From CAYFUR01 sp964346275 (lineage in GTDB: Bacteria; Sumerlaeota; Sumerlaeia; SLMS01), in assembly GCA_964346275.1 (NCBI GenBank), contig CAYFUR010000001.1, forward strand, positions 1-64,000: a stretch of DNA of 64,000 nucleotides, given 5' to 3'. Made by a program: the position numbers and the translations under genes. The notes beneath the pieces were generated by a model, which was given only the letters and a program-made list of their open reading frames with translations, made no database searches and was not told the origin of the DNA. Each line of letters begins with the position of its first letter. Position 1 is the stretch's first letter. This document shows, piece after piece, positions 51,824 to 60,360 of this stretch.

Positions 51824-53683
51824 ATGCGTCACACGATGAAGGTCTCGACAATTGCAGTGACACTGATCGCGGCGGGCCTCCCAGCTCAGCAAGCGATACA
51901 AGAGGATCGCCCTCAGGTCGGCGCCTCGATGCAACGGCCCGAGGACGCCCAGGAGGTGACGCGCCAATACGGATTCCTCGTGGACCACCCGGCGGCGAGG
52001 GTCATTTCGCCTGGAACCATCGAGATCGAATTCGAAACCGTCGAGCCAACACCGCCCGCAATGGTTTACTATGGGCTGAACACGCTCGACGAAGAATTGA
52101 ATTTCCCCCGTTTCCGATCGAGCCTTCGAGAGAAGGGAAGCCTCGACGAGTGGGATACGGAACATCGGGTCGAGATCGCCTTCGAGTCGTTGCTGGATAT
52201 CATCCCCAATACTCCATACGAATCAAAGATCAGCTATCGCCTCGCGGTTTGGATTCCCGGCAAGGGGGAGCGTTTCTACGACAGCCGCGTCTTTTTCGAT
52301 TCGGAGACGCTTGGCGACACTACGAATATCCTTTTCGGTCCCGTCGTGGACCAGGTGACCGGGAATTCCGCAGTCGTTTCCTGGGAGACAGATCGACCCT
52401 CCGAAGGGACCGTCACAGTCGGGAAGAAGAGTTTCAAAAGCTCCTCGGATGGATTGAAACACGAAGTGGCTGTCTCGGGCCTCAATCCGGGAACGACCTA
52501 CGACTACTTCGTCGACGCGGACGAGACGCGGACACGGGATTATTCCTTCCGGACTCAGGCCGGCGACGAATTCTCTTTCATCGCCATGGTCGACAGCCGG
52601 GAAGGTGTCGGCGGGGGAGAGCGCGCATTTGGTGGAATCCAGGGTCTTTCCGTGAAGCAGATTATCTCCGACGCCTACTACAAGGATGTGGATTTTATCC
52701 TGTTTCCGGGAGATCTCGTAAATGGCTATGTGACAGGCGTGGATGATTTCCGCCTCCAGTTGGATTCTTTCCGGCGGATGATGGAACCAGTTCATGCCCG
52801 AATCCCCGTCTACGAAGGCATGGGCAATCACGAGGCGTTGATTGACATGTGGCGGGATCCTTCCTTCGGGACGCTTTACCTGGACAAGCAGGGCGACGAG
52901 AGCGCCGAGGCGATCTTTGCCGAACGGTTTGTCAATCCCCTCGACGGACCGGAACCGGAAGGTCCCGGAGCGCCGCCCTACGCGGAAAATGTCTATACTT
53001 TCGACTGGGGAAATGCGCGATTCATCATGCTCAACAACAACTACTGGTGGTCCAGCCAGCCAGCAGAATTCGGGGGCAACCTGGAAGGCTACATCCTTCC
53101 CAACCAGATCCAATGGCTGCGCCAGGAAGTCGAGAAAGCCAATGCCAACGCCGAGATCGACCATCTCTTCGTTGCGGCCCAGGAGCCTCCTTACCCCAAT
53201 GGCGGGCACACGGCGGATGCGATGTGGTATAATGGAGGGGATACGAATCGCGATGGTGTCGTTGACGGGAGCGATATCGATATCGTGGAAAACCGCAACA
53301 CCATGTGGGATATCATTTCCAGCTCTCCCAAGACCGTTGCCTTCATTACCGGAGACGAGCACGCTTACAGCCGTGTCTTGATCAGCCAGCAAACGGATGT
53401 CGGGCATCGCCGGAAGCAGAATGGCGAGGTCGCGGAATTCGACTATCCCGTCTGGCAGATCACCAGCGGCGGCGCCGGCGCGCCCTGGTATGATAAAGAG
53501 TTGGACCTTCCCTGGTCGCCAGAACTGCGCAAGCACTCGACCCAGCCCCACGGAGCTATGATCCGGGTGCAAGACGGGAACATCGTTCTGGAGGTCTACA
53601 GCCAGACCGGGCAGCAGATCGATTCGGCCGTGCTGCGCCGTAACGGAGAGAACGTGGATATGATGCCGGCGTCTCTCGATTAA
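51824..53683 (+). CDS. Secreted purple-acid-phosphatase-like metallophosphoesterase with Fn3-like domain and dockerin-like loop
   Basis: The product is 619 residues from the ATG at 51824, with AAGGA seven bases upstream. A short signal sequence (1-22) is followed by a beta domain, then an Fn3-like domain (NSAVVSWETDRPSEGTVTVG, VSGLNPGTTYDYFV) as in purple acid phosphatases. The phosphoesterase domain has MVDSREG, LFPGDLVNG, EGMGNHEAL, and ITGDEHAYS. Between the last two motifs lies DTNRDGVVDGSDIDI, which fits the calcium loop of a dockerin or EF-hand. Substrate unknown; extracytoplasmic phosphate release is likely. It is not similar in layout to the metallophosphoesterase at 11727-13613. Confidence 0.85.
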   Translation: MRHTMKVSTIAVTLIAAGLPAQQAIQEDRPQVGASMQRPEDAQEVTRQYGFLVDHPAARVISPGTIEIEFETVEPTPPAMVYYGLNTLDEELNFPRFRSSLREKGSLDEWDTEHRVEIAFESLLDIIPNTPYESKISYRLAVWIPGKGERFYDSRVFFDSETLGDTTNILFGPVVDQVTGNSAVVSWETDRPSEGTVTVGKKSFKSSSDGLKHEVAVSGLNPGTTYDYFVDADETRTRDYSFRTQAGDEFSFIAMVDSREGVGGGERAFGGIQGLSVKQIISDAYYKDVDFILFPGDLVNGYVTGVDDFRLQLDSFRRMMEPVHARIPVYEGMGNHEALIDMWRDPSFGTLYLDKQGDESAEAIFAERFVNPLDGPEPEGPGAPPYAENVYTFDWGNARFIMLNNNYWWSSQPAEFGGNLEGYILPNQIQWLRQEVEKANANAEIDHLFVAAQEPPYPNGGHTADAMWYNGGDTNRDGVVDGSDIDIVENRNTMWDIISSSPKTVAFITGDEHAYSRVLISQQTDVGHRRKQNGEVAEFDYPVWQITSGGAGAPWYDKELDLPWSPELRKHSTQPHGAMIRVQDGNIVLEVYSQTGQQIDSAVLRRNGENVDMMPASLD

Positions 53684-53750
53684 ATCGCAGGCCCTCTTTT
53701 CTCAGTTTCCCTTGCTTGACCGCGTCCCCGAATTGAGAGACGCTGGTTCA

Positions 53751-54653
53751 ATGAGTTACGACTGGCGAAAAGAAGATGCGGTTCGAAAGCTTGTGCGCAG
53801 CGGCTATACAGCCTTGCCTCTGGAACGCGATCCGGTCGGGTTGCTGGCCTCTGCTGTGGGTCTGGACAGAGATCGATGTGTCCAGGTTCTCCGAGAGCTT
53901 CATGACCAGGGGTTATTGCTGGGAATCCGTGGCGAACCCAATCCAGCCCTCGGCAGTATGCACGAGACGCTAGTCTGCTCCGCGAAGGATTTTCCTCCCG
54001 TGGGAGAGAGTGGCGCGGCAATTCGCTGGTATGGAAAGACAACGGATGGATCCTGGTGCTTCAGTGCCATGTGGGCTCGCCAGCCAGCGGAGGAGGGGTC
54101 CAGGGGGCATGATTTCACAAAACTTGGCCTGCCGCTTCACGAAGGGCCGCTCCTTGTGCCCTCGGCCGACAGGACCTATCTCGTCCGGGACGAGGAGGGG
54201 GATCTCCCCATGTTGGCGGATTCAGAATCCCAACTGGCCGACCGGCTCTTCTCGCCGATGCTCATTGATCCGGAAAAGGATTTCTGGCTCCAGGTTGGCG
54301 AAGGGATTGAACTGCCTTCCGGCGCAGTGCGCGAAGCCGTTCGAAAGTTGCTTCGCGAGCGGGTCTGGAGGCGCTTTTCGTTCCGATTCGATATGGCGGC
54401 CCTTGGATACAATGGATGCGGACTTGCTTTTTGGGATCTGGAAGAGGAGAACCTGTCCGACGCGGCACGGGCATTGGCGGCCCTCGGGGGCACCGGTGAC
54501 GTCTGCGTCCGGCAATCATGCGATCCAGCCCGCGGGAACCTGATGGGGCTTTTCCTTGGCCGTGAGGCTGGCGAAGGGGAAAACGCCGCGGAGAGCGTCT
54601 CCCGGCAATGGGGGCGCCCACTCTCCGGCTGGTTCGATTTAGAACTTCACTAA
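53751..54653 (+). CDS. Siroheme-decarboxylase-like (AhbA/AhbB, Lrp-type) two-domain protein
   Basis: The product is 300 residues from ATG 53751. The first half has a winged-helix start (LASAVGLDRDRCVQVLRELHDQGLLLGIR) followed by LGSMHETLVCSA, as in Lrp-like siroheme decarboxylases. The second half repeats the plan: REAVRKLLRERVWRRFSFRFDMAALGYNGCGLAFWDL, then VCVRQSCDPARGNLMGLFLG. This RRF/G-Y/W pattern is that of AhbA/AhbB, NirD/NirL-type proteins, which convert siroheme to didecarboxysiroheme. Here two copies would be fused in one chain. The call is by pattern only. No other heme genes are near. The AsmA-like gene starts 32 bp later. Confidence 0.5.
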   Translation: MSYDWRKEDAVRKLVRSGYTALPLERDPVGLLASAVGLDRDRCVQVLRELHDQGLLLGIRGEPNPALGSMHETLVCSAKDFPPVGESGAAIRWYGKTTDGSWCFSAMWARQPAEEGSRGHDFTKLGLPLHEGPLLVPSADRTYLVRDEEGDLPMLADSESQLADRLFSPMLIDPEKDFWLQVGEGIELPSGAVREAVRKLLRERVWRRFSFRFDMAALGYNGCGLAFWDLEEENLSDAARALAALGGTGDVCVRQSCDPARGNLMGLFLGREAGEGENAAESVSRQWGRPLSGWFDLELH

Positions 54654-54685
54654 AAGCGGAATGTAACCGAGAGCGAAAACGGTTC

Positions 54686-57600
54686 ATGGGAACATACGGC
54701 GATAAACCTCTCTCCCGTTTCAAAACCTGGCGTCTGAAAAGGCGTTTCTATTGGATCACAGGCGTGATTCTCTTTGTAACGGGGGCGCTGCTGCTGGCGG
54801 CCATTCTGGCCTTCAAATCGGAAACCTTCTGGCGCAAATTTGTCATCCCCCGTTATTTTGGTCCATATTGGGAAACCGCCATTTCCTGGGACAGTTTCGA
54901 TCCTCACCTTGTCCCGCCGGGGATTTACATTGAAGGGCTCAATCTCCACGAACCAAATGCCCCAACGAAAAGCGTACTCCGTGTCGAAAAGCTGGATCTT
55001 CTCGCGACGATCGATTCCCTTGTCGCGGATATAGACATCCGGGAAGTCGATATTGAAGGCGTTTCAGCCAACGTCGTTCAGTATGGGCCCGAGGACACCA
55101 ACCTGAGCCGTTTCGTGGAAAGAGTCTATCAGGGGCTTCCTCCTCCGGCTGCCGGAACGGAACTCCCCGGGCCCCACAGGGTGATTCCGGAGATCAAGAC
55201 TCCGGCTCAGATCAAGCTCCCTGGTGTGTCCCTTCGATACGAGAATCGCGTGGACCCCCATCGCGTCGTTTCATTCGGATACGTCGTGAATCAGGACGTT
55301 CTCATCGACGTTTACAGCCCGGATGACGAAGAAGACGGCCTCTTTCATGAGCAATTCGCAATTCGATCGGAGGGAGAGCTGGCCCTGGCCGTCGATGGAA
55401 CCCGTATTCAAAACAACCTGCGGCTCAATATTGTTGCGGATTCCTTGAAGGACTTTCCCGATTGTGATCTCCAGGTTGCGGCGACTCTTTTCCCCATTGA
55501 AGCAGGCGACGCCACGCCCGCGGTCGAAGCGGAATTTCGAACCCCGCTTGTCCGCACCCCGATTCGACTGGCCGCGGTGCCCATCGAGGACCTGAGTCTT
55601 CGTTTCCACCGCGATCGGGATGCCCGTGCCATCGCCAGCCTTGAAGCAGAAATCTTCGATCCTCTCACAGGGGAAATCCGAGGCGACTTCCTCCTCGATG
55701 GGAATTCGCGCGACATCGTTTCGACAATCGGCCGGTTTTTGCCGGAAGACCTCCGGCGCGACTTTGAAACTTATATCAAGACGTCCGCATTCGATTACTA
55801 TGTGCCCGAGGAAAGCGGCGGCGCCCATTTCCAGTCAGAGATTTCCCTGGATGCCAAAGGCATGCTTCAGTACGCCATCGTTGATGAGGAAGAAGACCTC
55901 CCTCTTGAGCTCACGACGTCAGGATGGATACGCGCCTTCGGAATGGAGTTTGGTACGCGCCAGGAATTGCGCGCGAACCTTCTTTCCGGCGTGCAGGAGA
56001 AAGACGTCGACGGAAAAACCGTCACCGGCGATGCCGATATTCGATGGCATTTAAACCTGAACGACAAACAGAAGAAGGGGTCCGGCTGGCTCCTCTCGGA
56101 CTGGGCCCCAACAAGCTCCGACGAGGGACAGACGACGCTCACGCTTTCATTGAAAAAGCAGGGAACCGAAAGAGAGCCCGTGGATTTCAGCTATGCGGGC
56201 CCGGTGAGTTGGCAAGCGATCAAGGAAATGCTGAGAGGGTTTCCTCCCGATCTGCCGATGTTCGCCATCCTCCCCTCTCCGAAAGGCTACGATGAAGGTT
56301 ACGGCGAGACGCTCGCTTCATTCTTTGAAACGTTTCAGGCCGTCTTTACCTCGAATGCCGAGTTGAAGCAGGACCTCACTGTCCATGACAGCAGCCTGCT
56401 GGAATATCTTCTTCAGCCAGGTGTCGTTGGAAACTTTCAGGTTGAGAAGGGCGAATTCGACTTCTTTCTGGCCCATGATCCCGCCGAGGGGTTTACGCAG
56501 ATCGGGGAGGCCATCGCTGTCGAGGGAATCGCTCTCGAGGGCGTTTCTGCCCCCGTCGATATCGACGTTTCGATCGAAGCTCTCGCAAACGATTCCCGCC
56601 TTTATGCGAGCCAGTTCGAGTCGAGTATACGTCCTGCTTCCGCCCTCGGCGAGAGAGGCCGGCTTTTTTCCATGAAGCTCGCCCGCAGCGGACCCAATGA
56701 GGAGCTGGGGCCGCTGCCGCCAACCTATTTGAATTACCGCACGGGCGAAGGCCAATTCGCCATTCGGATGGAGGATATCCAGCAGGAAGCCCTCGACGTC
56801 CTCACACGATTAAAGGTTCTCGGGTTGTCTGAACGCCTGAGCGGGAAAGCCTATACGGACCTCCAGAGGCTTCTCGATGCAGCCAGGGAAAAGAATCGCA
56901 AGAATGGGGAGGCCGATCTCTTTCTCAGCGGGAAAATAGGCGAGGACCTTCAGCTCTCCTCGGTGATTCTCCTTCGTGATATCCCCCTCGTCGAAATTCT
57001 CAGGCTTCCTTGGGATCAAGAATCAGCCGCGAAGCGGTATATGAGCCGCGTTGAAAACGAGCTTCTTTACAACCTTGAGCAAGAATCAATCGGGCTCCGC
57101 CGGCTTGCCTTCGATATCTTTCCCGACGGAGATGATCAGCTTCTTTTTCGCTCTCGCCTGGAGAGTTCCGAGGAACTTCTCATCGGTGTCAGGGACATGG
57201 AAGAGTTCCTGGATGAGCAGATTTTGTCTATCAGTTCCGGTGAGCTTTCCGACTTATCCCTCGAGCAGGCTTTGGCCCTCGCCTTCACGAGGGCGGAGGA
57301 ATTGCGTTCCGAGCTGAGAGGCGGCGATGCCAGTGTGGTCTTGCTTCTTCCCGATATCTCAGTCCCTGCTTTGCGCGGGATCATTCCGGCATCGCATATC
57401 CCGGTGACGGCCGGCACGGGAAATGTCTATCTCGAAATCCCCGTCAATCGGCAGGAAGCCCCGTTAGAAGCTCGCGGACGTTTTTCGATAACCCGAATGA
57501 GACTGGAAGGGTTGAAAGAGCCTGTTCCACAGATTCGCGGTGAGTTCAAACTTTCCCTGGAAGAGGGATATCTCCAACTGGAAGAGCTTGTCACGACGCT

Positions 57601-60145
57601 TCCCTTCTCGGAAGGCGAAGGAGAAACGCATATACGTTTCAGCTCGCGCCACCATTTGGAAAGTGACCGTTTTTTAGCGGACCTGGAAGTGGATCTTGTT
57701 GGAAAACCGGCTCTCGCGGTCCTTGAGAACATTGGTTCGGGGGTCGGTGAGGCGACTGAACTCTTTCAATTTCTTCCGACGATCCAGCTCGGCGATTTGG
57801 CTTCTCCCCAGGGGCAGATGCGCCTGAAATATGAAATCGAGCGCCAGGAAGCCGGAGGGCCCGTCGTCGTCAGCTCCCTCCAGGAGGGGCGGAACTTCAG
57901 CATCCTGCCCGCCTTGTTCGGCCCCTTTCATTTTCGCGTCAGCCAGGAGCTGGTTTACCAGAATGACGGATCATTTGTTCTCTCGCGGTTAGACGGAAAA
58001 GTCTCCGAAATGGCTCCCGAGCCTTTAGTCTGTGAGTTTGATCTGAAAGAAGCTGTCCCTTTTAACAGCGAGGGCGGTGCTTTGAACTCTTCCTCGATCC
58101 AAATCGATTTGACAAAGAACCTGACGGCGCTTTCCGGCCGCTCGGCACAGGTCTTTTTCGATCTGATGGATATTCACCTGGAGAGCGGCTGGCTTGAAGG
58201 GCATTTCGACATTGCCGTCTCTGCGACAAAGGAGGGCCGAGCATCGACGGCGCGTCGCCTGGAAAACTCCTTCTCACTGAACTTGAGGAATCTTCGACTG
58301 CGCGGCGCAAATCAACCGCTCGAGGGTGTCTTCACGGGCCTTCTTGTGACTGAGGGACAGCGCTTTGCAGCGCGCGATCTCATGCTCTCGTTGAAAGGCG
58401 GGGAAGAAGAGGCCGGGAGGCTTGAGGGCGCGTTGGCGCTGGACACAAACAGCAACGAACTGGACTTCCGCCTCGATGTGGCGGACTTCCAGGGTCCACT
58501 TCTCAAGGCTCTCCCTTTTCCCGTTTCTGTGCTCGGGGATGATCCTCAAACGCGTCTCCACGGGCGCGCCGATATCAGCACCGACCTGGATGAATCTCGA
58601 GGGCGCATGGATCTCGCGTTAAGGCTTCGTGATTTTTCCCCCCGGCGAGCCGCGCTGGAAGAGGAGACAGATGACTCACCCGAGGAACCCGTTCAGTTGG
58701 ATATCAACGTTGCATCCACTTTTGATCGGGCAACATCCACTGTCCTTCTCCAGGATATTTCCGCACAAGCCGTTTCGGGCCGCATCAACGCGCCCGGCCA
58801 GAACATTCCCATTTCCTCTGATCTCCCCCGGTTCCTGACAATTGATGAACTGGGAGCTATTTCCTTCGACCTCGGGTCTTTGGGATTCACCGGCACGGAA
58901 GCGGAGGAGTCGGGAATCAAAGTCGTACTGGGCCCGATCGATATAGAACCTTATTCCCCCCTGCTCATGAGGTTGGCCGGAATACCTCTCGAGCAGGGAA
59001 TCCTTTCTGGTGAAGGAACGGTCGTGGGAATGGGGCCAGAGACGCAGCCGACCATCGCCGTGGATTGGCGCGCCAATCTGGAAAATGGGCTATGGAAAGA
59101 GAGCAGCGGGCGCCAGGTTCCCCTGAATGCCTTTTTCCAGCTACGTGGAGAGACGCGTCCCGGCATCTTCCGCATCGAAGAATTTGATGCGGATCTTGTT
59201 TACAACCAGGGCGTGCCAAGGGGGCGTGACCACCTGGGCGCCACGGGCTTCTATGAAACAAGTGGCGGCAAGCACTCTCTCGTGGCGAATGTGGAATCGG
59301 ATGAATTGGTTCTTTCCAGGGTGCTCAGACGAGTCAGCGAGATCCAGGAGAACCTCAAACCCACAGAGACAAAGGAACAATCAGGGCGCACAAAAGACGT
59401 CTGGACGATGCCCTCCAATTTTGAAGCTTCAGTTTCGGGAGCGCTTCAAAATATTTATTTTCGTGAACTCTGGCTCCCCCTGTCACGCTTTCAGGCGGAC
59501 ATCGAGAATCAGCACGTTTACCTTCGCGAAGCCTTTTTCCGTCCTGAGGAGGGGGTCATTCAGGCCGCCGGCACATTGGACTTTTCGTCTTCCCGAAATC
59601 CCTGGACCCTTCATCTCGACATGGAGCGCCTGAATGCCAGGGCCTGGGTGAACAGCCTGGCGCCCGCCGCCTATTACGGCGACATCAGCGGGAGTCTTTC
59701 CGCAACCGCCGATCTCGCAGCCGAGGGCCTTCATTCCGTGGACCTGCGTGAAAGCCTGAACGGCAGAATCTCTTTCCAGATGAAGGGAGTTCAGTTCCGT
59801 GAAGGCAAAGTGGTTGATCTTCTGGACGAAACGATTCCCCTCGATGCCGATGGAGTGATTACTGTCCGCAACAACAGGGCGCAATTCGAAATGGGAACAC
59901 CCTGGAATCCCGCCCGGACTCTTTTTCTCCAGGGAACGGCGCGGCCGATCATTCCGCCCCCAGGGCAATCGCCGCACTATCGCGCCTTGATCGATTACCG
60001 CCGCACCTCGACTGTCGGGCCGGAATACCGTCGCGAAGAAGGAAAGGCAGCGCGTCAGGAACTCTATGGCATGTTGCTCGAGGTAGAGGGCATCCTTCGT
60101 TCCGGTGATGAACCGCGGGTCAATCTCCGGACGATGGCCTATTAG
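54686..60145 (+). CDS. Very large AsmA/TamB/YhdP-like envelope protein
   Basis: The product is 1819 residues from ATG 54686. After a basic N-terminus there is one membrane helix (about 21-43), then a long, almost purely beta-stranded body, presumably periplasmic. The start (YFGPYWETAISWDSFDPHLVPPGIYIEGLNLHEP) and the C-terminus (GAAGTLDF-like IQAAGTLDFSSSRNPWTLHLDMERLNARAWV, GRISFQMKGVQFREGKVVDLLDE) match the AsmA-like layout. Such proteins form hydrophobic grooves that carry phospholipids to the outer membrane in diderms. It is longer than most YhdP-type (~1270) proteins. The function is inferred from class only. Confidence 0.82.
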   Translation: MGTYGDKPLSRFKTWRLKRRFYWITGVILFVTGALLLAAILAFKSETFWRKFVIPRYFGPYWETAISWDSFDPHLVPPGIYIEGLNLHEPNAPTKSVLRVEKLDLLATIDSLVADIDIREVDIEGVSANVVQYGPEDTNLSRFVERVYQGLPPPAAGTELPGPHRVIPEIKTPAQIKLPGVSLRYENRVDPHRVVSFGYVVNQDVLIDVYSPDDEEDGLFHEQFAIRSEGELALAVDGTRIQNNLRLNIVADSLKDFPDCDLQVAATLFPIEAGDATPAVEAEFRTPLVRTPIRLAAVPIEDLSLRFHRDRDARAIASLEAEIFDPLTGEIRGDFLLDGNSRDIVSTIGRFLPEDLRRDFETYIKTSAFDYYVPEESGGAHFQSEISLDAKGMLQYAIVDEEEDLPLELTTSGWIRAFGMEFGTRQELRANLLSGVQEKDVDGKTVTGDADIRWHLNLNDKQKKGSGWLLSDWAPTSSDEGQTTLTLSLKKQGTEREPVDFSYAGPVSWQAIKEMLRGFPPDLPMFAILPSPKGYDEGYGETLASFFETFQAVFTSNAELKQDLTVHDSSLLEYLLQPGVVGNFQVEKGEFDFFLAHDPAEGFTQIGEAIAVEGIALEGVSAPVDIDVSIEALANDSRLYASQFESSIRPASALGERGRLFSMKLARSGPNEELGPLPPTYLNYRTGEGQFAIRMEDIQQEALDVLTRLKVLGLSERLSGKAYTDLQRLLDAAREKNRKNGEADLFLSGKIGEDLQLSSVILLRDIPLVEILRLPWDQESAAKRYMSRVENELLYNLEQESIGLRRLAFDIFPDGDDQLLFRSRLESSEELLIGVRDMEEFLDEQILSISSGELSDLSLEQALALAFTRAEELRSELRGGDASVVLLLPDISVPALRGIIPASHIPVTAGTGNVYLEIPVNRQEAPLEARGRFSITRMRLEGLKEPVPQIRGEFKLSLEEGYLQLEELVTTLPFSEGEGETHIRFSSRHHLESDRFLADLEVDLVGKPALAVLENIGSGVGEATELFQFLPTIQLGDLASPQGQMRLKYEIERQEAGGPVVVSSLQEGRNFSILPALFGPFHFRVSQELVYQNDGSFVLSRLDGKVSEMAPEPLVCEFDLKEAVPFNSEGGALNSSSIQIDLTKNLTALSGRSAQVFFDLMDIHLESGWLEGHFDIAVSATKEGRASTARRLENSFSLNLRNLRLRGANQPLEGVFTGLLVTEGQRFAARDLMLSLKGGEEEAGRLEGALALDTNSNELDFRLDVADFQGPLLKALPFPVSVLGDDPQTRLHGRADISTDLDESRGRMDLALRLRDFSPRRAALEEETDDSPEEPVQLDINVASTFDRATSTVLLQDISAQAVSGRINAPGQNIPISSDLPRFLTIDELGAISFDLGSLGFTGTEAEESGIKVVLGPIDIEPYSPLLMRLAGIPLEQGILSGEGTVVGMGPETQPTIAVDWRANLENGLWKESSGRQVPLNAFFQLRGETRPGIFRIEEFDADLVYNQGVPRGRDHLGATGFYETSGGKHSLVANVESDELVLSRVLRRVSEIQENLKPTETKEQSGRTKDVWTMPSNFEASVSGALQNIYFRELWLPLSRFQADIENQHVYLREAFFRPEEGVIQAAGTLDFSSSRNPWTLHLDMERLNARAWVNSLAPAAYYGDISGSLSATADLAAEGLHSVDLRESLNGRISFQMKGVQFREGKVVDLLDETIPLDADGVITVRNNRAQFEMGTPWNPARTLFLQGTARPIIPPPGQSPHYRALIDYRRTSTVGPEYRREEGKAARQELYGMLLEVEGILRSGDEPRVNLRTMAY

Positions 60146-60240
60146 GAGTTTTCTTCAGATGGCTCGAAAAAAAGCACTTGGAGGGCGAGAATCTTTTGAC
60201 CACCGGGTGCCTTGCGGCTGATCTTTCGCTTGAGGGACAC

Positions 60241-60297
60241 GGGCGCCGCTGTTTGAATCCTCGCCAGGAACGAATGAGTTGCGCCCTCTTTTTTTTT
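60241..60297 (+). terminator. Probable terminator after the AsmA-like gene
   Basis: A 6-bp GC-only stem, gggcgc (60241-60246) with gcgccc (60281-60286), has a 34-base loop and is followed within two bases by nine T (60289-60297). The long loop makes it weaker than others in the window, but the T-run is the longest seen. Confidence 0.5.
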
Positions 60298-60360
60298 CTG
60301 AATGACTGCCTTAACTGAGTTGAAACGAAACAGATTCTCAATCGCCATAGCGTGCTGCCA

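Noticed and set aside
60142..60348. 68-residue minus-strand frame between the AsmA-like and SPOR genes
   Set aside because: It has no ribosome site, and its Lys-rich part is only the antisense of the T-run of a probable terminator. Kept as a possibility only.
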